Source of the DNA: Treponema sp. UBA792
GTDB lineage: Bacteria > Spirochaetota > Spirochaetia > Treponematales > Treponemataceae
Direction of reading: 5' to 3'
Assembly: GCA_002296965.1 (NCBI GenBank)
Contig: DBIW01000012.1
Location: 1-64,000, forward strand
Length of the DNA stretch: 64,000 bases
Both the position numbers and the translations under genes were made by a program. This document shows positions 1-8,955 of this stretch, piece by piece. The notes beneath the pieces are model-generated. The model saw only the letters and a list, made by a program, of their open reading frames with translations. It ran no database searches and was not told where the DNA came from. How positions within the stretch are numbered: the first letter of the stretch is position 1; the number at the start of each line of letters is the position of its first letter.

Positions 1-81
1 GCGCCGTTGTTTCTCCATAAATCACGTGCCAATTTGCCGCGCAAATTGCGGAACGGCGTGGATTCAGTTTTTAAATGAAAA

Positions 82-110
82 TTGAATTCATCGCGCCGTT
101 ACCGTATACT
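82..110 (+). promoter_or_regulatory. sigma70-type promoter of the flavoprotein gene
   Basis: TTGAAT (82-87), 17-bp spacer, TATACT (105-110). The predicted transcript start is about 117, only a few bases before the ATG at 120, so the mRNA would have almost no leader. Confidence 0.5.
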
Positions 111-119
111 ACACTCCGC

Positions 120-1718
120 ATGAAAAAGGAAATTTCCATAACCGTCACGCCGGCTGACGAGAAAAACACCGGACTTACGGAGAGACTGGCCAGAAAAGAG
201 CTTGCAAAAGCCGGAATAAAAACCGAAGGAAGAAAAATATCCTTCCGGATTCAGAAAAAATCGGTCGACGCAAGGCACGGAGGACTTAAAATCCACCTAA
301 AATTCACGGCTTATATAGACGAGGATCCCGAAAATCCGCCCGCAGTTCCATGCTGGAAAAAATCAGACGGAAAAAATCAGGTAATCATAGTCGGTTCCGG
401 CCCCGCAGGACTTTTCGGCGCGCTCAAACTGCTTGAGCACGGAATCAAACCGGTGATAATCGAACGCGGTTCGGAGACATCACAACGCAAGAAGGACATC
501 GCGCTGATAAGCACGAAACATACTGTCAATCCCGACTGCAACTACTGCTTCGGCGAAGGAGGAGCAGGAACTTTTTCCGACGGAAAACTTTTCACCAGAA
601 GCGCAAAGCGCGGAGACACGGGCGGAATTCTCCGGATTTTCGCGCATTTCGGAGCCGATCCGAAAATTCTGACAGACGCGCATCCGCACATCGGAACAGA
701 CAGACTTCCGCAAATAATCAGCAGAATCAGAGACGAAATCACCGCTCTTGGTGGAGAATTTCATTTCAACACACGGCTCACAGGATTCATCGCCGGAGAC
801 AGGACAGTAAAAGGTGTCCGCACCGAAAATACGCTTACTGGAGAAAAGACGGAATTCACAGGAGATGCGGTTCTTCTTGTGGCCGGACATTCCGCCGACG
901 ACATATATTCCGCAGTCGCGGCGCTCTCTCCGGAGTCTCTCGAAGCCAAAACGTTCGCCGTCGGCGTGAGGGCGGAACATCCGCGGGAACTTATAGACAG
1001 AATCCAATACCACGGAAAGACAGGAATTCTCCCGGCCGCGGAATACCGGCTCACGGCTCAAGTTGACGGACGCGGAGTCTATTCATTCTGCATGTGTCCG
1101 GGCGGATTCGTGGTTCCGTCCGCGACCTCACCGGACGAAATTGTGGTGAACGGAATGTCGTCGGCGGCAAGGAATTCAAGATGGTCAAACGCCGCTTTCG
1201 TCGTTGAGACCAGGCCGGAAGACATTCCCGCAGAATTCTCGCTTCAGGCAGAAAAGTCCGGCTGCGGCGCGCTGGCAGGACTTCTGTTCAGAAAAGAGAT
1301 TGAACGGGCGGCAAAAAGACACGGAAACGGACAGGCGGCACCGGCTCAACGGCTGACAGATTTTCTGGAAAAACGGATCTCCTCATCACTGCCGCAGTCA
1401 AGCTACACTCCGGGACTCCATTCCTCGGAACTTAACAGCTGGCTTCCTGAGGCGATTCGGGCAAGGCTCTCAAAAGGTTTTTGCGAATTCGGAAAAGCGA
1501 TGAGAGGATTCATCTGTGAAGATGCGGTTCTGATTGCCGCGGAGACAAGAACAAGCACACCGGTCAGAATCAGGCGCAACAGGACGACACTGGAATGTGA
1601 GGGAATTCAAAACCTCTACCCGGCAGGAGAAGGAAGCGGCTGGTCCGGCGGAATTGTCTCAAGCGCGGTTGACGGTGAAAATTCCGCAGAAAGAATCGCG
1701 CTCCGGTTAGGCCGATAA
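120..1718 (+). CDS. FAD-dependent dehydrogenase of the COG2509 type
   Basis: Probable FAD/NAD(P)-dependent oxidoreductase; substrate unknown. From the ATG at 120 it has 532 residues. A Rossmann dinucleotide-binding loop (VGSGPAG) lies near residues 90-97 after a short N-terminal domain typical of COG2509 proteins. CFGEGGAGTFSDGK and a C-terminal GEGSGWSGGIVSSAVDG segment match the FAD-contacting parts of that family. The frame is open up to an ATG at 75, but that part covers a promoter (TTGAAT 82-87, 17-bp spacer, TATACT 105-110). Neither ATG has a Shine-Dalgarno sequence, so I start at 120 and infer a nearly leaderless transcript. The family is clear; the metabolic role is not. Confidence 0.8.
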   Translation: MKKEISITVTPADEKNTGLTERLARKELAKAGIKTEGRKISFRIQKKSVDARHGGLKIHLKFTAYIDEDPENPPAVPCWKKSDGKNQVIIVGSGPAGLFGALKLLEHGIKPVIIERGSETSQRKKDIALISTKHTVNPDCNYCFGEGGAGTFSDGKLFTRSAKRGDTGGILRIFAHFGADPKILTDAHPHIGTDRLPQIISRIRDEITALGGEFHFNTRLTGFIAGDRTVKGVRTENTLTGEKTEFTGDAVLLVAGHSADDIYSAVAALSPESLEAKTFAVGVRAEHPRELIDRIQYHGKTGILPAAEYRLTAQVDGRGVYSFCMCPGGFVVPSATSPDEIVVNGMSSAARNSRWSNAAFVVETRPEDIPAEFSLQAEKSGCGALAGLLFRKEIERAAKRHGNGQAAPAQRLTDFLEKRISSSLPQSSYTPGLHSSELNSWLPEAIRARLSKGFCEFGKAMRGFICEDAVLIAAETRTSTPVRIRRNRTTLECEGIQNLYPAGEGSGWSGGIVSSAVDGENSAERIALRLGR

Positions 1719-1737
1719 CGGAATAAGCGCGCGACAT

Positions 1738-1766
1738 TTTACATTTTCCGAATAAAGAACTATAAT
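1738..1766 (+). promoter_or_regulatory. promoter giving a leaderless transcript of the membrane HTH gene
   Basis: TTTACA (1738-1743), 17-bp spacer, TATAAT (1761-1766). The ATG follows after 5 bases, so transcription should begin at or next to the start codon. There is no ribosome-binding site. Confidence 0.65.
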
Positions 1767-1771
1767 ATAGT

Positions 1772-2527
1772 ATGCGAAAAAAACTTTCCCTTGAACGGCT
1801 GCTTATGCTCATGTCCACGGTGTTTCTTTGCACTGCGTTTGTCGCGAGCATAACAGCCACAACACCGAAAACCACGATAATTCCATACTACAAAACGGTC
1901 ATTCCTGCCGTACACGCAATATGCATTCTTGTATCGGCTTTCCTGATTTTCTGTCCGGAACAGATTGTTCTTGTGTCCGCTCTTGCAATAACCGAAAGCA
2001 GCCTGACAATTCTTATCGGATACGAGCAGCTGGGAATTTTTATATTCTATGCGATTGTGATTTACCTTTTCACAAACGGGTATCTTGTTTTTCAGACCAA
2101 GCTCAAGCTGTCACTGCTTGCGACTGTCCACATACTGTCACTTATCGGCACATACAGACGCGGACTGCCGCAGATGGCGCTGTCAATAGCCACATCAGCG
2201 TTCTTCTGCACATTCTACATCATCATCTACAAGAAACTTCATCACCAGCTGTCCTATCTGTGTCCGACAAAAATCGCAAAAAATGACAGAATAACGCAAA
2301 AAGAAGGAACCACGCTCCATCTTTCGGAATTCGACCTGACCGGACGGCAGATAAATCTTACGCTGGACTACATATATGAAAACCTGAATTACAACCAGCT
2401 TGCAGAAAAATATATTATCAGCCTGTCAACCGTAAAAAATGATTTCCGCAGAATTTTTAAAGTCTTCAACGTGACAAAACTGGAAGAACTGCACATCCTC
2501 CTTATCAGATACAAGATTGAAAGATAA
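1772..2527 (+). CDS. membrane-anchored LuxR-type HTH regulator, copy 1
   Basis: 251 residues. The first ~155 are hydrophobic, with about six membrane segments (roughly 10-31, 42-61, 64-83, 86-105, 112-127, 134-153). A cytoplasmic C-terminus (about 185-250) resembles a LuxR/GerE helix-turn-helix: LTGRQINLTLDY, then YNQLAEKYIISLSTVKNDFRR. No receiver domain is visible, so it may sense a membrane or small-molecule signal directly. It is clearly homologous to the protein at 26275-27024 (same layout, shared TVIPA, GYE.LGIF and FKVFNVT/FKIFNVT blocks). The start codon lies 5 bp after a TATAAT box. Ligand and targets are unknown. Confidence 0.75.
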   Translation: MRKKLSLERLLMLMSTVFLCTAFVASITATTPKTTIIPYYKTVIPAVHAICILVSAFLIFCPEQIVLVSALAITESSLTILIGYEQLGIFIFYAIVIYLFTNGYLVFQTKLKLSLLATVHILSLIGTYRRGLPQMALSIATSAFFCTFYIIIYKKLHHQLSYLCPTKIAKNDRITQKEGTTLHLSEFDLTGRQINLTLDYIYENLNYNQLAEKYIISLSTVKNDFRRIFKVFNVTKLEELHILLIRYKIER

Positions 2528-2528
2528 A

Positions 2529-2564
2529 ACACCGGCGGAAAGCCAATCAAGACAATCCGCCGGT
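2529..2564. terminator. hairpin terminator between convergent units
   Basis: A 10-bp perfect stem (CACCGGCGGA / TCCGCCGGTG) directly after the membrane HTH gene. The T run is weak on the plus strand; on the minus strand the stem is followed by TTTTATC. It may act in both directions. Confidence 0.5.
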
Positions 2565-2854
2565 GCATAAACTCTCCATCTCAACGGAACTCTCCAACAG
2601 TTCCGCTCCGGCCAGAACGGTTCAACTCATCCTGACCAAAACTCTCCAACTCTCATGACAGCAGCGCTCTATAGAATCGCGAAAAACTTTCAAAGTACCG
2701 AAACCGCATCTCGCAGTCTCGGACTTATCGTATTGCAAACTTTCCGCTGCTGTCAATCTTTGGAGAACCAGTTTTTTACGAAATAACCAGAGTACACAGA
2801 AGAAAAAACCAAAGTTTATTTTTTTGTAATCAATACAATATATTTTTGTAATAA
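2565..2854. other. non-coding gap between convergent genes
   Basis: About 290 bp between the hairpin and the end of the ABC ATPase gene. I see no credible gene, RNA or repeat. The part next to the ATPase gene (about 2760-2850) is A/T-rich with T runs on the minus strand and may hold its 3' end. Confidence 0.4.
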
Positions 2855-3577
2855 TTACAGCACAGATTTCAGGAACTGCTGCAGCCTCTCGCACTTTGGA
2901 CTCATAAAAATCTGCTCCGGACTGCCTTCCTCGGCGATATATCCGCTGTCCATAAAAATAACCCTGTCGGCAACTTCCTTCGCAAAGCCCATCTCATGGG
3001 TAACCACAACCATCGTCATCCCCTCATCGGCGAGCTGCTTCATTACGGCAAGCACTTCACCCACCATCTCCGGATCAAGAGCTGATGTGGGTTCATCAAA
3101 AAGCATCACCTCAGGATTCATTGCAAGCGAGCGGACTATGGCGATACGCTGTTTCTGACCGCCAGAAAGCGTTGAAGGATAGACATAAGCCTTGTCCGGC
3201 AGTCCGATGCGCTCAAGAAGCTTCATCGCGTCTGCCTCTGCCTGCTCCTGAGTCTTCAGTTTCAGTGTTATCGGCGCAAGTGTTATGTTCTGCATGACCG
3301 TAAGATGAGGGAAAAGGTTGAAATGCTGAAAGACCATCCCCATTTTCCTCCGGCAGGCATCAATGTCGACATCCGGGGAAGTAAGATTCACACCCTCGAA
3401 GAGAATCTCACCTCCGTCAGGCTCCTCCAGACGGTTGAGACAACGGAGAAATGTGCTTTTGCCGGAACCGGACGGTCCTATAACGACAATTTTCTCGCCT
3501 TTCTGTATATGAACAGAAAGATCCTTTATAACCTCAAGCTGACCGAAACTTTTCCTAAGATTCTTAACGTCTATCAC
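2855..3577 (-). CDS. polar amino acid ABC transporter ATPase (HisP/GlnQ type), operon 2
   Basis: Cytoplasmic ATPase energising uptake of a polar amino acid, about 240 residues. Walker [10 protein letters not shown], signature LSGGQKQR, Walker [13 protein letters not shown] and switch VTHEMGF are all intact. I choose the GTG at 3577 (protein beginning [12 protein letters not shown]) over the upstream TTG at 3598, because family members begin at this point and an AAAGGA sequence precedes it. The start overlaps the end of the permease gene, indicating translational coupling. It is last in the operon binding protein, permease, ATPase. A paralogue lies at 5176-5934. Confidence 0.9.
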   Translation of the reverse strand: MIDVKNLRKSFGQLEVIKDLSVHIQKGEKIVVIGPSGSGKSTFLRCLNRLEEPDGGEILFEGVNLTSPDVDIDACRRKMGMVFQHFNLFPHLTVMQNITLAPITLKLKTQEQAEADAMKLLERIGLPDKAYVYPSTLSGGQKQRIAIVRSLAMNPEVMLFDEPTSALDPEMVGEVLAVMKQLADEGMTMVVVTHEMGFAKEVADRVIFMDSGYIAEEGSPEQIFMSPKCERLQQFLKSVL

Positions 3578-4235
3578 TTCGTGCCATCCTTTTTTCAAGT
3601 TTTGAGAAAAGCTTTGTAAGTCCGACCGTCAGGACAAGATATATCACGGCGCAGGTAAGAAGAGGAATCCAGGCATTATAAGTCGAATTTCTTATCATGT
3701 CGCCAGCCTTTGTAAGATCCATCACGGCGATAAAACTTGCGACCGAAGTCTCTTTTATAAGAACAATGAATTCACTCGCATAAGTCGGAAGCACAGCCTT
3801 TATCGCCTGCGGAAGAACAATCCTGAACAGGGTCTGCCATTTGTTCAGTCCGAGCGAACGGCCCGCTTCCGTCTGCCCCGGATCTATCCCCTGAATTCCG
3901 GCGCGGAAAATTTCGGTGCAGTATGCGCCGGAATTGAATCCGTAGGCAAGAATCGCCACAACCATGCGGTTCAGACCGAGCGGTGCAAAAATCACAAAAT
4001 AAAAAATCATCAGCTGGGTTGCAAGAGGAATACCACGGAGAACGGTTGTGTAGACATTCGCTATGGCACGGAGAATTCTGCTGCCGGATATTTTCATCAA
4101 GGCGAAAACACAGCCAAGAACTGTTCCGATAAGAATCGCAAAAACCGCGATAAGAAGGGTAACACCCAGTCCCTGAAAAATAAGATGCCAGCGGTCGCCG
4201 GCAATCATCGTATCAATAAAAGATTGTAGCACCAA
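3564..4235 (-). CDS. polar amino acid ABC transporter permease (HisM/GlnP type), operon 2
   Basis: 223-residue inner-membrane permease with about five hydrophobic segments. The family EAA loop is recognisable ([25 protein letters not shown]), which docks the ATPase. It lies downstream of the permuted binding protein, separated by a terminator-like hairpin, and overlaps the ATPase start. Such permeases normally form homodimers or heterodimers; only one permease gene is present, so a homodimer is likely. Confidence 0.9.
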   Translation of the reverse strand: MVLQSFIDTMIAGDRWHLIFQGLGVTLLIAVFAILIGTVLGCVFALMKISGSRILRAIANVYTTVLRGIPLATQLMIFYFVIFAPLGLNRMVVAILAYGFNSGAYCTEIFRAGIQGIDPGQTEAGRSLGLNKWQTLFRIVLPQAIKAVLPTYASEFIVLIKETSVASFIAVMDLTKAGDMIRNSTYNAWIPLLTCAVIYLVLTVGLTKLFSKLEKRMARSDRR

Positions 4236-4248
4236 ATCACCTCGGAAA

Positions 4249-4295
4249 CAAAAAAGGCCGGCTCCATCCGAAAAAACCGTCGGATTTCACCGGCC
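4249..4295 (-). terminator. intercistronic terminator between binding protein and permease
   Basis: On the minus strand, GGCCGG...ATCCGA...TCGGAT...CCGGCC forms a hairpin with an internal loop and is followed by TTTTTTG. It sits between the binding-protein gene and the permease gene and would reduce downstream transcription, so that binding protein is made in excess, a common arrangement in ABC operons. Confidence 0.7.
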
Positions 4296-4313
4296 CTTCA
4301 CATTGATTTATTT

Positions 4314-5084
4314 TTATTTGCGGACGATAATCACCTGCTCCGACTCATAGTACGGATCAGAGAAATCAACATTTTTCTTGCGCTCTTCCGTGACGGACAT
4401 TCCGGCGGCAATAAAATCTATTGTTCCTGATGCAAGCGCCGGAATAAGACTGTCGAACGCCATATCGACAACCTCAAGCTTTGCGCCGGCCTTCACCGCA
4501 ATGTGCTGTCCCATGGAGATGTCAAAGCCCACGATGTTCTTTCCGTCAACATATTCAAAAGGCGGGAAAGAGGCGTTTGTTCCGAGCTTTACGGAAGAAG
4601 CTCCCGAAGTGGCTACATTTCCGGGAACCACAATGTTTCCATCGGCAGGCATGAACGCCGCAATAAGCTTCTCGTATTCACCGTTGGATTTTATCTCCGC
4701 GATCGCGGCATTGATTGTGCCAAGAAGCTCGCTGTTTCCTTTTTTGACGGCGATTGCATATTCCTCACGGGCAAAACGGTCAGTCACAATCATAAGATCC
4801 GGATTGCGCGCGACAATCTCCTTTGCCGGAAGCTCGTCAATCACGACCGCATCAATCGCGCCGTTCTTAAGATCAAGCGCCGCATCGATTCCGCTCTTAA
4901 ACGAAGAAAGCTTGGCATCCTTCACGTTCTCCTGAACATACATCTCACCGGTTGTTCCTGTCTGAACACCGATTTTCTTGCCGTCCAGATCGGCAGCTGT
5001 CTTTATCGTGACAGTATTTTTTGAACATCCTGAAAAAACAGAGGCCGCTATAAGCGCGGCACAGACCAGACTGATTTTTTTCAT
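4314..5084 (-). CDS. circularly permuted polar amino acid-binding lipoprotein (SBP_bac_3)
   Basis: 256-residue lipoprotein; signal peptide ends at lipobox FSGC (Cys20), and GAGGAG precedes the ATG. The two halves of the family fold are in swapped order. Residues about 25-145 match what is normally the second part (IKTAADLDGKKIGVQTGTTG ... EYAIAVKKGNSELL). After a linker (about 146-164), residues 165-256 match the usual N-terminal part (LGTNASFPPFEYVDGK ... GMSVTEERKKNVDFSDPYYE) and the protein ends at VIIVRK, the normal hinge. Total length is that of an ordinary member. The neighbouring paralogue at 6625-7434 has the canonical order. No leftover halves flank the gene, so this is not a frameshift. 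Likely ligand: a polar amino acid. Confidence 0.9.
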   Translation of the reverse strand: MKKISLVCAALIAASVFSGCSKNTVTIKTAADLDGKKIGVQTGTTGEMYVQENVKDAKLSSFKSGIDAALDLKNGAIDAVVIDELPAKEIVARNPDLMIVTDRFAREEYAIAVKKGNSELLGTINAAIAEIKSNGEYEKLIAAFMPADGNIVVPGNVATSGASSVKLGTNASFPPFEYVDGKNIVGFDISMGQHIAVKAGAKLEVVDMAFDSLIPALASGTIDFIAAGMSVTEERKKNVDFSDPYYESEQVIIVRK

Positions 5085-5150
5085 AACAAAAACTCCTCAA
5101 AATCCGCACGCCGGACGCACGGAACATTCATGCCGAATACTCTAGCATTT

Positions 5151-5179
5151 TTTTATACTAAACTCAAGTTTCCTGTCAA
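5151..5179 (-). promoter_or_regulatory. promoter of the second amino-acid ABC operon
   Basis: On the minus strand TTGACA (5174-5179, overlapping the stop of the upstream ATPase gene), a 16-bp spacer and TATAAA. This gives operon 2 its own start, independent of operon 1, and it lacks the GGCAA leader found on operon 1. Confidence 0.55.
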
Positions 5180-5934
5180 AGCACGGACTGAAGAAACTGC
5201 CGCAAGCGGTCGGATTCAGGATTCTGGAATATCTTCTCAGGAGTTCCCTCCTCCGCAATTCTTCCGTCGTACATGAACACGACCCGGTCTGCAACCTCGC
5301 GGGCAAATCCCATCTCGTGCGTTACAACAGCCATGGTCATGCCGTCGGAGGCAAGCTGCTTCATGACAGAAAGGACCTCGCCGACAAGCTCAGGGTCAAG
5401 AGCGGAAGTCGGCTCATCGAAAAGAATGGTTCTCGGCTCCATCGCAAGCGCACGCGCGATCGCCACACGCTGCTGCTGTCCGCCGGAAAGACGGTTCGGA
5501 TACGCGTCAGTCTTGTCGGCGAGACCGACTCTCTCCAGAAGTTCAAGTCCCCTTTTTCTGGCCTCGTCAGGCGATTTATGCAGAACATTCATCGGGGCGA
5601 GCATCACATTCTCAAGCACAGTTCTGTGCGGAAAAAGGTTGAATTTCTGGAACACCATTCCAAGATGAAGCAGAATCTCACGCCGTGATTTTGAAGAAAG
5701 ATGAATCCGGCTGATTCCGTTCTCATAATGGGAAAGCAATTTTTCTTCTATATATATAGCTCCATTATTTATGTGCTCAAGATGATTCAGCGTCCTAAGA
5801 AAAGTTGATTTTCCGGCTCCGCTCGGTCCGATTATGCAAAGAACCTCCTTTGGCTTTATCGAAAGCGAAACGTCTTTAAGCACATCCAGTTTTCCGAAGG
5901 AGACGCTGATATTTTCAGCTCTTATCATATCCAT
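5176..5934 (-). CDS. polar amino acid ABC transporter ATPase (HisP/GlnQ type), operon 1
   Basis: About 252 residues; Walker [10 protein letters not shown], signature [16 protein letters not shown], Walker [13 protein letters not shown] and switch VTHEMGF are intact. A short insertion ([20 protein letters not shown] region) lies between Walker A and the Q-loop compared with the paralogue at 2855. I prefer the ATG at 5934 ([14 protein letters not shown]) over the in-frame GTG at 5949. It is the last gene of operon 1, 18 bp after the permease. Confidence 0.9.
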   Translation of the reverse strand: MDMIRAENISVSFGKLDVLKDVSLSIKPKEVLCIIGPSGAGKSTFLRTLNHLEHINNGAIYIEEKLLSHYENGISRIHLSSKSRREILLHLGMVFQKFNLFPHRTVLENVMLAPMNVLHKSPDEARKRGLELLERVGLADKTDAYPNRLSGGQQQRVAIARALAMEPRTILFDEPTSALDPELVGEVLSVMKQLASDGMTMAVVTHEMGFAREVADRVVFMYDGRIAEEGTPEKIFQNPESDRLRQFLQSVL

Positions 5935-5952
5935 ACAAAACCCCAGCACGAA

Positions 5953-6612
5953 TCATTCGTAGACAGAATGTTTCTTTTCAAGCAGATGAAAAATCAGACT
6001 GAAGACAGCCGTTATCACAAGGTAAAGGACCATCGCCGGAATATACACAAGCGATGAAGCCGTGGACGACTGGATGCTGCGCGTAACCTTCGTAATATCT
6101 GCAAGCGCAATCAGCGAAACAAGGGACGCATCCTTCAGCATCATGATGAATTCGTTTCCGACAGGAGGAATCAGACGGCGCACCGACTGCGGAAGAATCA
6201 CCAGCCGCATTGTCTGAAAATAGTTCAGTCCAAGAACCTTGCAGGCCTCGAACTGGCCGCGGTCTATGGACTGGATTGCCGCACGGATTATCTCGCTGCA
6301 GTAAGCGCTGCTGTTCAGGCCGAAAGCTATGAACGCCGCAAGGAACTGGTTGTTTATTGTAAACGCGCGGTTTATTTCCGGAAGTCCGTAATACACAAAA
6401 TAAAGCTGCATAAGAAGCGGCGTTCCGCGGAAAAAGAAAACATAAGCCTTGCAGAGCGCACGGACGATTTTTACCTTTGACATTGAACCGAGCGCAAGAA
6501 ATATGCTCAGAACAAGACCTGCGGAAACAGAACAGAGCGTAAGCAGAACTGTTATTTTCGCACCGCCGAGAAGCTGCGGCATCCATCCGAGCATTCTGTG
6601 AATCATATCCAT
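5953..6612 (-). CDS. polar amino acid ABC transporter permease, operon 1
   Basis: 219-residue membrane protein of the His/Glu/Gln/Arg permease family. It has about five hydrophobic helices and an EAA loop (GQFEACKVLGLNYFQTMRLV). It begins 12 bp after the binding-protein stop and is followed after 18 bp by its ATPase. Its closest relative in the window is the permease at 3564-4235, consistent with an old tandem duplication of the whole operon. Confidence 0.9.
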   Translation of the reverse strand: MDMIHRMLGWMPQLLGGAKITVLLTLCSVSAGLVLSIFLALGSMSKVKIVRALCKAYVFFFRGTPLLMQLYFVYYGLPEINRAFTINNQFLAAFIAFGLNSSAYCSEIIRAAIQSIDRGQFEACKVLGLNYFQTMRLVILPQSVRRLIPPVGNEFIMMLKDASLVSLIALADITKVTRSIQSSTASSLVYIPAMVLYLVITAVFSLIFHLLEKKHSVYE

Positions 6613-6624
6613 AACTTCTTAAAC

Positions 6625-7434
6625 CTACCGCGCATCCTTTATGCTGTCAGAAAGATCCATTCCGAAAATCTCCATATAAATTGATGCAAGCGTTCCGTCC
6701 TTCTTCATGTCGGCAAGCACGGAATTTATCTTTGACTGGAGAACGGAATTTCCCTTTTTAAGGCAGATTGCGAAATGTTCATCCGGAACACCTTCCCAAA
6801 CCTGCACAAATTCCGAATCCGGTTTTGCAAGGTAAGACACCGCGACAAGACTATCGCTTACGACAGCATCTATTCTGCCAAGCCGCAGGTCATCGTACGC
6901 ATTCATCACCTTGTCATATTCGGACGGAGTAAAAACAAGCCCGGCCGCCGCCTGTCTGTCCATAAAAAAATCACTTGTACATTCAGCCTGATAGCCGACT
7001 TTTCTGTTCTCAAGGTCGGCAGGAGATTTTATCGGAAGGACAGAATCCCTGCGCAGGATAATCGCCTGACCGTTTCCGATATAAGGCTCCGAGAAATCAT
7101 AATTGGCGCTGCGTTCCGGCGTGATTGTGACGGAAGACATAATCACATCGTAACGCTCGGTGTCCAAGCCGGCAAAAATTCCGTCCCAGGCAGTATCAAT
7201 AAAAACCGGCTCAAGACCAAGCCGTTCCGCGACCGCCGCTCCAAGGACCGCATCAAATCCGAGAATCGTCTTTCCGTCATCGGCATAATACTCAAACGGA
7301 GGATAACCGACTTCCGTTCCGATTCTGAGCTTTCCTTTTTCCAGCGTGAATTCTCCCTTCTCGGCTTTTTTGGCGCATCCGGAAAAACCCACGGCGGCCA
7401 ACATCATAATCACCGGAAACATATTTTTCTTCAT
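6625..7434 (-). CDS. polar amino acid-binding lipoprotein (canonical SBP_bac_3), operon 1
   Basis: 269 residues; lipoprotein signal with lipobox FSGC. Domain order is the normal one: lobe I start GYPPFEYYADDGKTILGFD, ITPERSANYDFSEPY, then the second lobe IKSPADLENRKVGYQ and the C-terminal FAICLKKGNSVLQSKINS. This makes it a useful internal reference for the permuted paralogue at 4314-5084. GGAGG precedes the ATG. Expression is probably controlled by the terminator-type leader at 7462-7511. Confidence 0.92.
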   Translation of the reverse strand: MKKNMFPVIMMLAAVGFSGCAKKAEKGEFTLEKGKLRIGTEVGYPPFEYYADDGKTILGFDAVLGAAVAERLGLEPVFIDTAWDGIFAGLDTERYDVIMSSVTITPERSANYDFSEPYIGNGQAIILRRDSVLPIKSPADLENRKVGYQAECTSDFFMDRQAAAGLVFTPSEYDKVMNAYDDLRLGRIDAVVSDSLVAVSYLAKPDSEFVQVWEGVPDEHFAICLKKGNSVLQSKINSVLADMKKDGTLASIYMEIFGMDLSDSIKDAR

Positions 7435-7461
7435 ACAAACCTCCAGATTTCCCGTTCATTT

Positions 7462-7511
7462 AAAAAAGAAAGGGCAACAGCAGAATCAAAACATTCCGAC
7501 ACCGTTGCCCT
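7462..7511 (-). promoter_or_regulatory. 5'-terminal attenuator leader (GGCAACGGTGTC) of amino-acid ABC operon 1
   Basis: Minus-strand transcript reads GGCAACGGUGUCGG, and AGGGCAAC pairs with GUUGCCCU ahead of a U-rich tail, giving a Rho-independent terminator about 30 nt before the Shine-Dalgarno. The promoter directly upstream (TTGATA 7544-7549, 17 bp, TATAAT 7521-7526) predicts a start near 7514, about 5 nt before the motif. The same motif and geometry occur at amt, glutamine synthetase and the chemoreceptor-like gene. Confidence 0.7.
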
Positions 7512-7520
7512 AGATTCCGA

Positions 7521-7549
7521 ATTATATTATTTATCGGAGATTATATCAA
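7521..7549 (-). promoter_or_regulatory. promoter of amino-acid ABC operon 1
   Basis: On the minus strand TTGATA (7544-7549), 17-bp spacer, TATAAT (7521-7526), placing the start a few bases before the leader hairpin. Confidence 0.65.
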
Positions 7550-7592
7550 CATCAAGCGGATTTTTTTGCGGATGAACGGAAAAAACGGGCAA

Positions 7593-7622
7593 TTGAATTT
7601 ACATACTCCGTGATGTTATAAT
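7593..7622 (+). promoter_or_regulatory. promoter of argJB
   Basis: TTGAAT (7593-7598), 18-bp spacer, TATAAT (7617-7622). The predicted leader to the ATG at 7663 is about 34 nt and contains GGAG some 18 nt from the start codon and the small palindrome GTATAAATATAC, which might be an operator. The latter is a guess. Confidence 0.55.
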
Positions 7623-7662
7623 ATGCAAAATTATTCATCTGGAGTGTATAAATATACAAAAA

Positions 7663-8955
7663 ATGAAAACAGAAATAAAATTCATAGAAGGCGGAGTCAC
7701 GGCTCCGGAAGGATTCACCGCAAACGGAATTCTCTGCGGAATCAAGCCGGGCAGAAAGACGAATGACACCGCGCTGATTTTTTCCGACCGTCCGTGCGCC
7801 GCGGCCGGAGTCTTCACCACAAACCGCGTAAAAGCCGAAAGCGTAAAGCTGACAATGCGCAATCTTGCCGACGGAAAGGCCCAGGCCGCAATCGCCTCAA
7901 GCGGAAATGCGAACGCCTGCACAGGAGAAAAAGGCGCGGAGAACGCGCGCAGAATGGCGGCGGCGGCGGCGGATTCCCTCGGAATAAAACCGGAAGACGT
8001 GATTGTCTGCACGACAGGCGTAATCGGGCAGCAGATGGACGTGTCAAAAATCGAGGCAAAAATAGGAGAGCTGAAAGCCGGGCTTTCAAAGGAAGGCCAC
8101 GCCCAGGCACGCACGGCAATAATGACGACCGACACAAACTTCAAGGAATGTGCGGTTGAATTCGAGCTGCACGGAAAAAAAATCCGGATGGGAACAATGT
8201 GCAAGGGCAGCGGAATGATTCACATAAACATGGGAACAATGCTCAGCTTTATAACGACAGACTGCGCGATAAGCTCCGAAATGCTTTCAAAAGCCCTGCG
8301 CTATTCTATAGAAGAAACCTACAACTGCGTGTCCGTTGACGGCGACACAAGCACGAACGACACGCTTACAGCAATGGCGAACGGAGAAGCCGGAAATCCG
8401 GAAATAACAGACGAAGGCGAGGATTTCGGAATTTTTCTTGCAGCGATGAACAGGATGAACACCGTAATGGCGATGAAAATCGCGGCGGACGGAGAAGGCG
8501 CATCCCGGCTGATTGAATGTACCGTAAAAGGCGCAAAGGATTCCAAAACCGCACGTAAAATCGCAAAAGAGGTAATCGGCTCCAATCTTGTAAAGGCGGC
8601 GATGTTCGGAAAGGATGCCAACTGCGGACGGATTCTCTGCGCCATGGGATATTCAGGCTGCGAATTTACTCCGGAAAAAACAAGCGTCTTCTTCTCAAGC
8701 AGAAAAAATGCGGAACGCTATTTCTCCGGTTACGAGAATTTTTCAGTCGCGGCGGACGATTCCTGCGGAGAAAGCATAGAAGTGATTCACGACGGAGTCG
8801 GACTTGATTTTGACGAGGAGAAGGCCGCGCGGATTCTAGGTGAACAGGCGGTCGAAATTCTCGTGGTTCTTGACGACGGAGACGCCGAAGGAAAGGCCTG
8901 GGGCTGCGACCTGACCTATGATTATGTGAAGATAAACGGAGACTACAGGACATAA
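7663..8955 (+). CDS. argJ: bifunctional ornithine acetyltransferase / N-acetylglutamate synthase
   Basis: 430 residues, full family length. ArgJ transfers acetyl from N-acetylornithine to glutamate and can also use acetyl-CoA, closing the cyclic arginine pathway. It is made as a precursor that cleaves itself before a conserved Thr. Here the site reads [16 protein letters not shown], with Gly before the Thr where Ala is usual (NMATML). Other family blocks are present: [41 protein letters not shown]. The stop overlaps the argB start (TAATG), so the two are translationally coupled. argC and argD are not in the window. Confidence 0.93.
   Translation: MKTEIKFIEGGVTAPEGFTANGILCGIKPGRKTNDTALIFSDRPCAAAGVFTTNRVKAESVKLTMRNLADGKAQAAIASSGNANACTGEKGAENARRMAAAAADSLGIKPEDVIVCTTGVIGQQMDVSKIEAKIGELKAGLSKEGHAQARTAIMTTDTNFKECAVEFELHGKKIRMGTMCKGSGMIHINMGTMLSFITTDCAISSEMLSKALRYSIEETYNCVSVDGDTSTNDTLTAMANGEAGNPEITDEGEDFGIFLAAMNRMNTVMAMKIAADGEGASRLIECTVKGAKDSKTARKIAKEVIGSNLVKAAMFGKDANCGRILCAMGYSGCEFTPEKTSVFFSSRKNAERYFSGYENFSVAADDSCGESIEVIHDGVGLDFDEEKAARILGEQAVEILVVLDDGDAEGKAWGCDLTYDYVKINGDYRT

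Noticed and set aside
480..1061. Long minus-strand open frame opposite the flavoprotein gene, and similar long shadows (for example 24495-24929, 45706-46472, 62633-63538)
   Set aside because: They lie opposite well-supported genes, lack start signals and resemble no family; such frames are expected at this base composition.
4314..5084. Frameshifted or fused pseudogene explanation for the odd binding protein
   Set aside because: The frame is uninterrupted, has a proper signal peptide and ribosome-binding site, a normal total length, its own promoter, and no leftover second half on either side.
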